Position numbers and translations under genes: made by a program. A DNA stretch of 64,000 nt from NCBI GenBank assembly GCA_029207755.1, contig JARCOQ010000004.1, positions 34,782,060-34,846,059 of the forward strand, given 5' to 3'. Position 1 is the first letter of the stretch; the number at the start of each line of letters is the position of its first letter. The DNA is from Chamaea fasciata. Its lineage: Eukaryota; Chordata; Aves; Passeriformes; Sylviidae. Of the stretch, positions 37,201 through 49,047 are shown one piece after another. The notes beneath the pieces are model-generated. The model ran no database searches. It was not told where the DNA came from and was given only the letters and a program-made list of their open reading frames with translations.

Positions 37201-40200
37201 GAGTCAGATGCTTTAGTGCAAAAGAGTGTGAGGCTCATCACTGTCTTACTACAGATATCTAGGAAATATAACCATTTCCCCCTAGAAATAACAAGGGGGA
37301 CAAATAAGAGAAACCTGGTACATAGAGGGTAAGAGAAATAAATATTTAAATGTCTGTTGGCAGAGCACAGAACGTCCCTTCTGTGAGGAAAGAAAGGATA
37401 TAATTTGGTTGCAAGTTTTTATTCTTTAAAAAGGAAATTAAGATTTCAAACCTCCGAAAGGAGGAAATACAAAAAATTGCTGAATAATTTTTCTTTGCTC
37501 CCTTCTTTCAATAATTCCAATAGTCAGGGTTATCATCATGCTTACCAAAGAAGCTAAAATCCTGGAAGCATTGGAAATTTAGCTCAAATTCAAATCAAAT
37601 TCAAACATGTAAGCTTGCATCTATAAACAAGTCATACAGTTGTACATTCATACGTGCAAAGTTTTTACCTTATCGTCATTGGCGAACTTTATGTACAGAA
37701 GACAGACGGTGGTTTATCTTTTGTTTTGACTTTTCTTCAGCAGGGGGGGAAATAAAAAATCTCTGACTTATGCTGAAATACATTTTGTCTGGGTTGTGAT
37801 GGTTTTAACTTCCAGCCTCAGTTTACAAGATATGCTAGGCAAAAACAAAGGAAGAACAATAGCCTCAAGTGAATGAAGTCATGTGTGATGAACCCTTGGA
37901 AGGGAGAGGAGGACAAGTCTTATGAAATTTTTTCAGTGTGTATCAAGTAGAAAAGAAACATTCAAACTAAGATTTCTGCAAGTGATTCAACTATTTGTTT
38001 TCCCCTTTTCTCTAGTAAGCTAACTTTGTTACTGTGACAATGCTTAGATCTCAAGTCTTTCAAACCAATAATCCTAGTTTCTTCAAAATCCTTGAGTGTT
38101 CAACTTTTAGTTTCTGTCTTGGATACAAAAGGCTAATTTTTATATTTGCTAAGTCATTGATTAAATGTAAAGCCTGTGTGACTCTTGAATTTAGAGGCAG
38201 CAATTCTGCTGTTGCATGTTAGCTGGCATGGGAAGTCGGTGATCAGAGAGAGTAAATCATCCTCTCACAGAGTAAATGAACTAAGAATATTAGAGGTGCT
38301 GCTCTGCACTTCTGTGATTTCATGTCTGTATTATATGAGACACATAACCCACTTACACTATAATACCTTAAGAATACTGTAAAAAACACAGCCTCTGAAT
38401 AAATAGGAGACCTTTGCAGAAATGGGAACTTATCTTGTGCAAATCTCCCCAGAAGAGAAGTTTTGAGCAGTGCTGGTGGAACAGCAGTCTGAGCTCGGCA
38501 GTAGCTTTTATAAGCAAATCTCATAAACAAGCTGGTGAGTCAAACTCATTTCCTTGACTAACAGGAATAGGATTTCATTAACACAGCAATCACTTAGTCC
38601 TCTCCAAACCAACTGTGAACTGTGTTGACCAGTTTATGTAGCACAGAAACAGAGGAGAAAGTAGCTGTTTCCAGCAGCTCTTTCGGTAACTCTGCTAAAA
38701 AGAGATTCCTTCAGAAAATATAATAGTGGTTAAACTGTGGGTAACAGGGGAGACATTTTATTAGGGCTCATTTAACTTGATAATACTGCCTTATTTCTGA
38801 CCTACTCTTTGCTGAATTAGTACTTTTTTTTTCATGTTTGTTCTGTGTGTTATGTCATGGTGGCTTAATGTCCTTCTTATTGTATTTACTTGTGTTTAAA
38901 AAAGTCAGTGTGCAAGATCAACCTAATAAAACACCCAATCTCATAAAATTCACTTTCTAGTGAGGCAGCAAGGTCCTTCAAATCCTCTTTATTTCAGTGG
39001 AAATTCAAATAGATCAGATTTGTAAGAGAGGTAAAGACCTCACTAATGGAAATACTTTACCATTTAAATTCAGAACACTGTTTTAAGCATTTATTATATT
39101 TTATCAGCCATTCCAAAATGTTGTGAACCAGATGATCAAATACAAAATGTATGGTGTATTCAGTTACAACTTTATTCCAAAGGTTATATTTAAAATATTT
39201 TATTTCACCAAAAGTTGATAATGTCTTTAGCCCAATTCATAAACATTCCACCCTTGGTTTTCAGTGCAACTGCAGACCAGCTGCACATCATGAATTCACT
39301 TCCATGGACATTTCACGCCTGCAGTCATGTAAGAGGCCTAGGTGATAGTCAGGAAACAAAGAACACGCTGAGTCCAAAAGTCCCACCTGCAGCTGCCCAC
39401 AGTAGAAGATTAATTTAGCTTACACACACCCTCCTTCAGATCTCCAGGTGGGGCATGATCTGCAAAAAAATTTCTGCATTGTTCTGCAGTCCTGTTGTGT
39501 TACATTGTTCATGGCGTTGACACTGAAAGGCTATTGAAAATCACAATATACTGCTGATCCTAAGGGTTTGGTAAATAAGCCATAAACCGTGAAGGAGAGA
39601 ATGTGTCTGTTTCCCTAATATTGTCTTGCTCTTGTTCAAAGACATTTAGTCCTGCTGGAATGCCAAATATCCCATGCAAGAGTTTTGCTTCTTGTTTCTT
39701 GTTTCGTTTCTTGTTTCTTTGTTTCTCTGTTTCTTGAAGGACTCAGACTGGCACTGTCCCTTTCTCAAGGATGTGCTGCTGCTCTTGCCACCACTTAGTC
39801 CTTGTAGGCAGAGACAGGAGGTGCGAACATGTCCTGACACTGGTTCCTCCCACTCTCCACTGCTGGTGAAAAGCAATGGAGAGCTTCCTCCTCCTCCATT
39901 TCTGTGAGCTGGTGGCAGAACCTGTGAGATGGAGCAGGTCTTGAATCATCACAGCACAGTGAAAGCTGTCCATCGTCCATAATAAATACCTTTCACACTG
40001 CTCTGCTGTCCCACTCTGCAGGCAGAGTTCATGTTGTCAAGATTTTGGAGCATCTGCTAGCCTTTAGATATTAGAGTGGTTGGTTGACATTAAGCTTTTT
40101 CAGTGAAAAATAGACACAGACGGTCTCCAACATTGTCAGTGGGGTGTGGAAAAACTTCTTCTGCTAGATATGTATTAAAATTTGCCAAGATGTAGACCAA

Positions 40201-42586
40201 ATGGAAAAATACTAATTTTTTCTCAAAGTGCACTCTGCCATTTTTTTTCAGACACTTGTGCAGAATAACTCATGCCCTGGAGGGTTACTACTATTTCTAT
40301 GGTGTAAACTCATGCTGCATAACAAGGGCTGCATCTTGCATTCCTCTCCTTTTCCCCTCCCAGCCTCCTTGTGTGCCACTTGCTACTTATCCTGAATTCC
40401 AACAGCAAATCTCGCATTTCTTCCAAAATTTTAATCCATGTTTTTCACTAGTTCAATGGCAATTTTTTCTCTGTCTTTCCTTTTTACCACTCCAGGATTT
40501 TTAGATATTTTTTCTGGTTTTGCTGCCTTCCATTTTACTCTTATGCCTCTACTCCTTACCACTCTCACACATTTCTTTCTTTCTTTCTCCTTTCCCTCTC
40601 TCAGGATGTTAATGCTTTCAGAAGTGTATTAGAAAGTTGACGGAGCTGAAATGGAATAATTTCATTGGAAAAAAGTCAAAGGATACTAAAGTTCGAAGTT
40701 TTGATGATCACATTCCACTAAACTCTCCACCCTGGTGTGTTTCGGTTTTCCCCAATGGTAGCAGTAGTGTTTTGCCCTTCTATTTTCCTTGAGACTTCAG
40801 AACTGATGGAGTACATGTGACATTCATAAGCTGTTGTGTAACAGTCAAAAGCAGCAATATCTTACAGCTGAGAACAAGACCTTGCAAGCTCAGTCATCAA
40901 CACCAAGAAACTGACCTTGAGAAGAATATTTTCTCAGCTAGCAGCTGGGAGAAAGTCCTGGAGACCTGAAAGCATCTTCATCCTTAAGGGTCAGGGGGCT
41001 AAGTGCAACAAAGAGTCCATGGAGAGAACTGTCTATAGATGCAGAGCTTTGAACAAGCAAAAACTCCAAAAATACAAAACCCGCAAAGTCCGAAATGCTG
41101 GAAGTCAGATAGTTTCTGACCAGTTTTTCTTGGTTTATTTTTTTTTTGGGTGGGTTTTTTGGGGGTTTTTTGGGGGGGTTTTTTTGGTTGTTGTTGTTGT
41201 TTTGGTTTTTTTCAGTCAACACTATATCTAAGTGAATGCAAACCAAGGAAGTGAAAGATAACTAAAAACTGTTTTGTTGGCAAACAGAATTTTCATGCAA
41301 TACTTTGCCATAGTGCAGTTATTTCACCTGGAAATTTTTAATGGCTGCAATTATTTTGGAATTATGTTCGGTAGAGAAACTTGGAACGGAAACACAATAA
41401 ATTATTATTATTTTTTTATATAAAGTGAATTAATTAAGTTGTAGATATAGCCTTATTGTACCTGGTATGTGCAACTCTGTATTGTCATCTATGACAATAA
41501 TTAGGAAAACATTTAGGATCTTCTGTGAAACAGAGAGATAAAACAATGTGCATCACTGCTAAAAATAGGCACAGAGCAAGATAAAAGTTGAACCTTATGG
41601 GATTTCCTTGACATCAGGTACTAAATGCAAGGGCTGGAGTAATAATTGACAGGATTATGGGAGGGAGAAACATTACAAACTCCTGCTGACAAAGAAGTGG
41701 CAAGTCATCTCAGAAAACAACAGGACAAACTCTGACTAAGCCTGAAAAAAACCTCAAAATTCAATGTAATTGAAGTGCTGGGCTAGCTGAATAGGATCAG
41801 GCAGAAATGAGTGACATATGATCTCTTAGAACTCATATAGAGATGATTCCTATATATTCCATGAGAAAGAATTTGTAATAGTGTTGGAAGTGTAACAGGA
41901 AAACTTTGCTACTAAAGAATACATCCTACAGTAAATATTGAACTCTGTTTCAGGCAACCCAGTCCTCACATTTACATTAGGCTTTCCACAACTGCTTCAT
42001 ATCCAACTTACGTCAACAATAATTGAAATCTGTTACCATCTGGGTTTTGGGTGGGCTACATTAAATGAGTTATCATGAAAAACGTAACTTCTAGCATGAA
42101 TTAAATGTCATTCAAAATCTTCTGGTGCCTTCTGTGACCTGAGTGGAAAAGCTGAAGAGCCTTGACTTGCACAGAATTGGAAATTAAGGAACCAAGTTTT
42201 ACAGAAGTGAGGAAAAATTTACTTTCAGTATGGAGAATGATGGGTTAAGATATAGGGGCTTCTATACAGTGATATTCGCTTATTATACAGAAACTTTGAA
42301 TAAGCACCCACATGTCCATGAGCCTTTTACTTTGCAAAATCTATTTCTTTTGATCTGTATCTAATGCAAAATGTACTTCAACCATAACATTTCTAAATTT
42401 ATAAGAAATTACTAAACAAACAAAAGAGCTGGAATAGATGTTAATGTCCTCACTCTAGGGAGGTCAAATGTAAATTCACTGTAGGAGACCAAACTCAGTA
42501 ATTGGACTGCTTAACAAATCAGATTCCCAGCTTGTGCTGTGATATGTACAAGTCCTTTGTTTTTACACACTAGTGCCTTTATCATT
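34280..42586. other. Long gene-free stretch, about 8.3 kb
   Basis: I see no gene, RNA gene, CR1 or LTR here. Low-complexity tracts are the A/C-rich run at about 34500-34660, poly(T) at about 37120-37139, a TTTCTTG-type run at about 39690-39735, (TTTC)n at about 40570-40590 and a T/G-rich block at about 41138-41212. Open frames of 60-105 codons at 36836, 38034, 40256 and 40917 are isolated, overlap antisense frames and lack recognisable domains. The frames at 34432 and 40938 are mostly translated low complexity. Confidence 0.5.
34731..34756. repeat. Perfect 11-bp inverted repeat, 4-nt loop
   Basis: AAGTACTTAAA, then GTAT, then TTTAAGTACTT. The arms are perfectly complementary and each contains the palindrome AAGTACTT. 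It lies in an AT-rich repeat-like patch where AAGTA/TTAAG words recur to about 34775. Confidence 0.85.
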
Positions 42587-42592
42587 GAAATC

Positions 42593-42995
42593 TGTAGCAG
42601 ATATGGACTATAATTGAATCATCCAGACTGGGCCTCATCCTGAGGCCTGTAGAGGTTGGGGTGCAGATACAAATTAGTGCCAAGTTTGTGTCGCATTTAG
42701 AAATTTTCACTTAAGGTGTTGCAAGGGTCAAAGGATTTCATAGTAGTTAACAAGTACAGTAATTGGTGTGGACATAGTAGCTACCTTAAACAGTTTATTA
42801 AACAATGGATGTTTGCATTTTTCCCTGTGCTGCATGCCAGTAAGAATACACCTGTGAATGTAAACTATGTAGAAATGTATAAAACCTGCCATCTTACACA
42901 GAATAAAGGAAAAGCGTAGCAGTAATCATATTGATCGGACCTGCCTTTGCTCTGCCAACTTCCTTTCATTATTTCAGGGTTCCCCAGCGACTTCG
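42593..42995 (+). repeat. 5' LTR of the ERVK-like element
   Basis: 403 bp, starting TGTAGCAGATATGG and ending GCGACTTCG, where the 3' LTR has the canonical CA. By eye seven positions differ from the 3' LTR. A 67-codon frame at 42716-42919 is shared with the 3' LTR. Confidence 0.95.
42878..42907 (+). promoter_or_regulatory. LTR TATA box and poly(A) signal
   Basis: TATAAAA at 42878-42884 and AATAAA at 42902-42907, only 17 nt apart. This puts the expected transcription start at or just after the poly(A) signal. The pair is intact in the 3' LTR as well (46142-46148 and 46166-46171). Confidence 0.75.
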
Positions 42996-42997
42996 CC

Positions 42998-43019
42998 TGG
43001 CGGTCGAAAAGGCAGGGAC
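42998..43019 (+). other. Degenerate primer-binding site, tRNA-Lys3-like
   Basis: The sequence starts TGGCG two bases after the LTR and ends CAGGGAC. It matches the known Lys3-type site (TGGCGCCCGAACAGGGAC) in three blocks (TGGCG, CGAA, CAGGGAC), with CC changed to GT and a 4-nt insertion AAGG between CGAA and CAGGGAC. Confidence 0.55.
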
Positions 43020-43285
43020 CCTGCATTTAAGTGCGGTTGTTGATCAGTTGTTGATAAGTTGTGTTAAGTTTTGAATCCGGATTCCTGAAGACGTTCTTAG
43101 CCTCCTCCCCCGGGTATTGGGAGTGGTTCCGGCGCATGAAGCCTCCGACAAAGCGCGGAGCACCGTGAAGCCTCCGTGTTCAGCTATCCGAGGTTGGACG
43201 GAGCGAGGAAGTCAGTCCCGACAGAGGTGCCACCGTCGCGGGAGGAGGAGAGCTGCGGTGAAGAACAACAGATAAGTGAGGTAAC

Positions 43286-44111
43286 ATGGAAACGGGATTG
43301 AATGCGGCCACGCGGCTTTTGCTGAATTTCCTCTCAATGCGAGGTGAAAAACTAAAAGAAAGTGACTTAAAACACTTGGGTCTGTGGGCCACGAGAAGAG
43401 GGGAATTGACAGCAGCGATTTCAGGTGGCAGAGACAGGAAACTTGTGCCTAAAACAGCGGCAGTCGGGAAAAAAATTTGTAAATACCTTGCAGACTGTTT
43501 CTGCCGAGAGAAGAGCTGTCCAAGCTGCCATTCAGGCGCTTAAGGGGGCGGAGGCTGAAAAATCAGATTCTCGGCCACGCACAAAAATCGCGAAATCAGT
43601 AAAACTTTTTCACATGTGTCCGGTTCAAGATGCAGTGGTGCCGACGCGATCAAGTCCCCAGGATGTCCTGGATCATGTGACACAGGCGGCAGAAGCGTCC
43701 TCTCCGCTTGCTAGACCAACTGTGCATGATCAGGACGGGACTCCGCAGTCCCCTTCGGGGGCCGTGGTGAATGACGTGAGCTCAGGCGGAGCCAGAGGCG
43801 GGACGGAGCGGAGCCGAGCGGCGGACCACCGAGGCGGAGCTGAGGGCGGAGACGGCCGTGATGCGGAGCAGCCCACTCTCTCTCCAGCCCCCCGCCCTCA
43901 CCCACGCGGGAGCCAGCGGCGCGGGGGGAGCAAGCACCGCGAGGGAAGACAGCATGGCAGAGGGAGCTGGTCCCAACAAGCGCAGCCATCGCAGCGACAG
44001 AGACAGCAGCAGACCACTCTGTCCCTTTGTCTCGCGAGAGACAGTGACAGCAGTCCAAAACAGAGAGTGCAAGTGAAATACATCAACAAAGAGCAAAACT
44101 TGCCGAAGTAG
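43286..44111 (+). pseudogene. gag: Gag 5' remnant (matrix-like), frameshifted
   Basis: An ATG at 43286 opens METGLNAATRLLLNFLSMRG, followed by KESDLKHLGLWATRRGEL. The Leu-rich helix, Arg-Gly turn and second helix ending in a Trp resemble a betaretrovirus matrix domain. This frame ends at 43543. A second frame, open to 44111, takes over near the A7 run at 43469-43475 and reads SAERRAVQAAIQALKG, then a long low-complexity Arg/Gly/Ser/Gln-rich tail fed by the GGCGGAG-rich DNA at 43785-43858. No capsid major homology region or zinc knuckle follows. The simplest reading is a +1 shift in the A-run plus loss of the rest of gag. A genuine small two-frame product is possible but unproven. Confidence 0.5.
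43785..43858 (+). repeat. GGCGGAG-rich, CpG-dense patch
   Basis: Irregularly repeated GGCGGAG/GCGGAGC words on the plus strand within a CpG-rich 1-kb block (about 42980-44050) that stands out sharply from the AT-rich surroundings. Confidence 0.7.
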
Positions 44112-45837
44112 CATATCAACAAAATACTTTAGAGAGCCATGAAACATTACATCCTCCAGTGGAGAAGTCGGAGAAGCACAATTCCCTCCTTCCTTTGTCA
44201 AGTAACAGCTGACAGTGACTCCAGAAAATAAAATACAGCGATCAGCTTTGAAAATATCTGGCTTAGCTGATCCCAAATGCACAAATTTTACCTCAGAAAG
44301 TTACCCTCAGATTTTCACCTTGTATGCTGCTCCAAAACTGTTTGAACAATGACAATTTACAACCATTTCAAGACAGTGACGACTCAACACCTCGACTCTG
44401 TACCCCCACACGACAGACCTTCGTAAAAAAAAAAACCAAAAAACAAACAAACAAAAAAACCAACCAACAAACAAACCCAAAACAAACCAAAAACAAACCA
44501 GCACGAACCCTCTATTTTTCTCGTTCTTTTTCTCTTGCAAAAGAAAAAGGGGGAGCGCCGGTCCCAGCTGGAAGCAGCTGGACGACTGAAAGCGTGATTC
44601 AACATTCCATCAAGATGCAGGAGCAAGATGCAAGAGCTTTGCACCGACGATTTCAGATTTCTCTGAATGAAGCACACAAGCAAAGTGACGCCCAGCATAG
44701 TATGGAAGAAAGACCTAGTGTCCTGAAACAGGAGTGAATGTTTGAGTGAATATTTGAGTGAATGATTGATTTGATGTAGCTGGATCCAGGTTGAGTTGTG
44801 CTTGAGGTTGTGTTTGGTGTTCTGTTAATATTAATTTTTCTGTGATTTAAGTTAAGTTTAGATATTGTTAAGTACAAGTTGAATTGTGTTTTGAGTTGTG
44901 TTTTTAGTGTTATATTAATATTGGGAATGAGTTCTGTGTGATTTAAATATAAGTTGAATTTAAGATTAAGATTTATAAGATTTAAGTGCTAAGATATTAA
45001 TTTCATAAATTTACTGTTTGCAGATTTTTATTTATTTTAGGTTTTTCAATTATTCTAGGTTTTCAATTGTTTTAGGTTTGTTTTAGGTTTTGTTAAGAGG
45101 TTTTAAATTATTCTAAGTTTTGTTACAATATACTAATTCAATTTAAACGGTTGAGTCGTTGTGTCTCAGACAAAAGAAACTTTGAAGGGAAACAGCAGTG
45201 ATGGAGCAGTGAGAAGTGTCACCTGTTTGTGTGACTAGAAGAAGACACAAGTTTTACATCAGAATTGTTATAGGTTATAAATTGTTTTGTAGGATTTTAT
45301 GTTTTATTTTAAAGTAATAAGTTTTAAGATAACGAGATAAGTAAATTAAGTTTAAAATAATGAGTATTGTGAAGAGTTTAATTTTAAAATCTATTAAGAG
45401 ATATCACTCTAGTAAAAAGGCAGGGTCTTGGCCACACCTTGACTTTAACTAGAGGAGATGTTTTCATCAGCAAACCCAGATGTTTTCTGCACAAAAAAGA
45501 AACTAGATATAAGTCGTTTTGACTAGACAATTTGACCTTGTCAATGACAGCTGGACAGACTTTGGAGTGAACTTGGGAGCCTTGCTAGAGAACGGATACC
45601 CACATTTTCACTGAGAAAAAGTTTTTCAGCTGTTGCAGAATCTGGGACAATGAGATAGTATTTTAGTAATCAGCAGTCATTAAACTTTGCATGTGTTACT
45701 GTTGATTGTTGTTGGTTGTTTGTTATCAGAAACATTTTAAGTTATTGTATTAAAGATTTTTCTTAACAGTTTTTAGTTTTAATAGATACGTATGTGAAAA
45801 ATAGTAAGGTGTGCCTCTACCCCAGTCTGGCTGATTC
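44112..45837 (+). other. Non-coding 3' half of the ERVK-like element
   Basis: No pol or env motif on either strand. It holds an A/C-rich low-complexity run (44421-44502), a T/G-rich region with an imperfect 88-bp tandem duplication (about 44789-44876 and 44877-44965), and a degenerate TTTTAGGTTT-word cluster (about 45035-45120). The last kilobase is AT-rich. The frame at 44324-44737 is partly translated low complexity. Confidence 0.6.
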
Positions 45838-45854
45838 AAAAAGAAAAAGGGGGA
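45838..45854 (+). other. Polypurine tract
   Basis: AAAAAGAAAAAGGGGGA, 17 uninterrupted purines, then TT and the first TG of the 3' LTR. This is the canonical plus-strand primer position of a retroviral element and is well preserved. Confidence 0.92.
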
Positions 45855-45856
45855 TT

Positions 45857-46259
45857 TGTAGCAGATATGGACTGTAATTGAATCATCCAGACTGGGCCTC
45901 ATCCTGAGGCCTGTAGAGGTTGGGGTGCAGATAGAAATTAGTGCCAAGTGTGTGTCGCATTTAGAAATTTTCACTTAAGGTGTTGCAAGGGTCAAAGGAT
46001 TTCATAGTAGTTAACAAGTACAGTAATTGGTGTGGACATAGTAGCTACCTTAAACAGTTTATTAAACAATGGATGTTTGCATTTTTCCCTGTGCTGCATG
46101 CCAATAAGAATACACCTGTGAATGTAAACTATGTAGAAATGTATAAAACCTGCCATCTTACACAGAATAAAGGAAAAGCGTAGCAGTAATCATATTGATC
46201 GGACCTGCATTTGCTCTGCCAACTTCCTTTCATTATTTCAGGGTTCCCCTGCGACTTCA
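45857..46259 (+). repeat. 3' LTR of the ERVK-like element
   Basis: 403 bp, TGTAGCAG...GCGACTTCA, same length as the 5' LTR with no gaps between them by eye. TATAAAA is at 46142-46148 and AATAAA at 46166-46171. The GAAATC duplication follows directly. Confidence 0.95.
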
Positions 46260-49011
46260 GAAATCTGCATATTATGAAACAAGAACATTGCTTCAGATAT
46301 TCATGGTTTCAATTGAGGAAATCCGCATAATATGAATCTTTGAGTAAAAATTCAATGTTACAGCTTTTGGTTTGGCTGTTACATCAATAGGTAAATCAAG
46401 CACAGATGTATCAAGGGCTTGTTTTCATAACCCAGTCTTGCTTTTGGAGAAGTTGATGGGATGTTTGTTACTGGCAATACTAAGGGGTGGCTATAGACCA
46501 AAGAAGCAGTTATCAAAGGCTGTAGAAATGAGTAAAAGTACCCATGTAGGTCTACAATATTGACTGTGGGGGAAGATAATTTGGGTTGGGACCTGCAGAG
46601 GCCCTTTCCAAGCTATATTATTCATGTTTATGTGACTATTTATATTTTATTACCGGAGACCTTCTCTTTTGAAGTACCTATTTTATTAGTGACCCCTTTT
46701 AAACTGAGTAATCTTAGCCTTTGTATCTTTTTAATTTTTTTAAAAGATCATATCTTTAAGACCAGGGAATAATGAATGCAGTAGAAAAAATGCCTCCCCA
46801 ACAGAATTTTCTTAGGTTTCTTGGTTGAACTGGTAGCTACATAGGTAAGTTATCTTAGACTGAAAAATTTCCTAATGTCTTTATGCCACTATGGGAAAAA
46901 AAAAGTTTTTGAGAGTCTGAACAGTCTATAGAGACTAATAGAGACAACAGGTCTTAGATGAAATAGCTGGCAAAAGAGATAACTCTTAGGATGGGCATCA
47001 TTAAAACAGAACATTCAAAGACCATTCAAGTGTTAATTAATCAGCATAAATATTCATACATGCTTCATCCTTGAAGAACCACCATCTTCTTAAAAGCACA
47101 GCTTTAATAATGTTTTACATCACAGCTTCATGATATCATCACAAATTTTTGGCCTAGGAAGTGGCACGTGTGGCTATAGCTCATTTTATTTTGTGAGAGC
47201 TCAGGTCTTCTTGTTTGGTGTTCATTACTGTGGTAATTCCCCTTAGAAACCAGCAATGTTTCCAAGGAGCGGTGGGTAAGTATTGCAACCACGATATATG
47301 TCATGTTCTTGGAATGCAGCCATCCTCTTTCAGGGACAAGGAGGGAATTCTCCTTCGACTCTGGGTGCTCCTATCAGTTACTACCTAGTCATGGATCCAC
47401 TGTGCTCTCCAGGTATTTTGGCTTCCAAATGAACTACAAAAGGTTGACAAATAGGAGAAACCTACTGAGAAAATAGGATGAAAGTATGATTAAACTGGTA
47501 CTATGTAGTGTTTAGCACCTAGGTTAAGGTGGGTTAACATTCCATCTTTATTTGTGTGTGTGCACAGATTGAGAGCTGGAGAAAGATGATAGTTTCTTCC
47601 GTGTTTTTAAGTGCCACCCTCTGCAGTCTTTCCCCAGTGTCTTTTGGGTTTATTGTCCTCACCAGGACAGCAGAGGAATGAGTTTAGAATTGGTGGGCTG
47701 TTACTATTTTGTAGGCCAGAAATTGCAGTACTTGTTTGAGTGTTCAAGTCAATATCTCTACCAAGGATAAACACAGGATGAAAGGAAATGGAGAGCAGTT
47801 GGCAGAGGCTCAACAAAGTTCTCCACCCTTCAGAGAATATTTCCTTAGGCTTTGTAACTAAGTTCTTGGTTCCACTTAATATGGATGTAGAAATATGAAA
47901 TATATATATTTTTGAAGTCAAACCAAACATTGAAGAACAAATTGTGAAATCTCATTTAGGAGAGGGAGGTTTCATCATTGGCTTTTCTCTCAGCCTCAAG
48001 AGGTTTCATAACATCTGAAGATATCATCATGAGTGTGAGAAAGCTGACATTTTAGAAAGAGTCTAAGAACAGAAAAACATTAACCATTAAATATCAGGGG
48101 TGTGAAGGGCATGCACAAGTGATCATAAATGATCACAGGATGCTTAACAAAGTAATGATCATTAACAACTTGTAATATGTAGGTCTATTAATGCTTAATT
48201 ATATCTGTAACAAGAATTCAAGGGTGAAAAAGTTTCAATGTGACTGACTTAGAACCTAACACACTTTTGTGTGGACATGTGGCTTTTCATGTGGGATTTT
48301 TTTTTCCCTGTTTTATCTTTCACCAGTAGAAATTTTATTTGGGATGAAGAAAGCAAAAACTTTCCTCTTTTCTGAGACTTCCAGTCTTAAGTCTGTAACA
48401 GAAAATAAGGCATGCCCACACACCTTAGACCTTCAGTAAATGTATTGTCATTTGAAAATCTTGCACATGTCATTTTTTTCTGGCTTTTAGAAATAATTTT
48501 CCATTAATTAAGTGAAAGGATCTCATCATGACAGTTCTTTCAAAATGTCATGCTTATATTGACAGTGCAACTGAAATTATTATGATTGGACTGAAGTTGC
48601 ATTATTTTTATATTTCATACAAATGCATTCAGCTATGTTTTAATTCTCTACATTGAGAGAAAAAATAAATTGAATAACTGAAAGAAAACAGGAACCTCCT
48701 ACATGAGTAACTCGTGTAGCCAACACATCTCTCTTTTTCTAAAGATGCCTTTTACCAAGGATTCTGTTTTTTTATTAAACAGAAGTTACTTTATCTCCAT
48801 TAATAACCTCATTGACTGCTGTGTGACTGTGATTGCATGAAGATGTCTGATTACATACAGTCAAGGCTGGGAAATGTAAATGGTATTGTGTATGGCCTTG
48901 TTCTTTTCATCCTTTTGCGCATTTGCTTCTGGCAGTGTGTCCCTCTGGATCCCTCTGACTTGCAAAGGTTGAGACATCCATCTTTGGAAGACCACTTCCA
49001 AAGGCAATGGG

Positions 49012-49047
49012 AAACAAAATTGCTACAGAAAACAAAATTGCTACAGG
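49012..49047 (+). repeat. 18-bp tandem duplication
   Basis: AAACAAAATTGCTACAGA followed by AAACAAAATTGCTACAGG: two adjacent copies with one mismatch at the last base. Confidence 0.9.

Larger units (their letters stand above)
42587..46265 (+). mobile_element. Non-autonomous ERVK-like LTR element, 3.67 kb
   Basis: The element is 42593-46259, bounded by a perfect 6-bp TSD GAAATC (42587-42592 and 46260-46265). It has two 403-bp LTRs, a PBS-like site after the 5' LTR and a clear polypurine tract before the 3' LTR. The 2.86-kb interior keeps a gag 5' remnant. It has no capsid, nucleocapsid, protease, RT, integrase or env that I can read on either strand. The 6-bp TSD and lysine-type PBS suggest class II (ERVK/beta-like). 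LTR identity of about 98% marks a fairly recent insertion. It would depend on proteins from another element to move. Confidence 0.9.

Noticed and set aside
45035..45120. Interstitial telomere-like repeat (TTTTAGGTTT words)
   Set aside because: The words are irregularly spaced and not TTAGGG. They belong to the degenerate AT-rich interior of the ERVK-like element.
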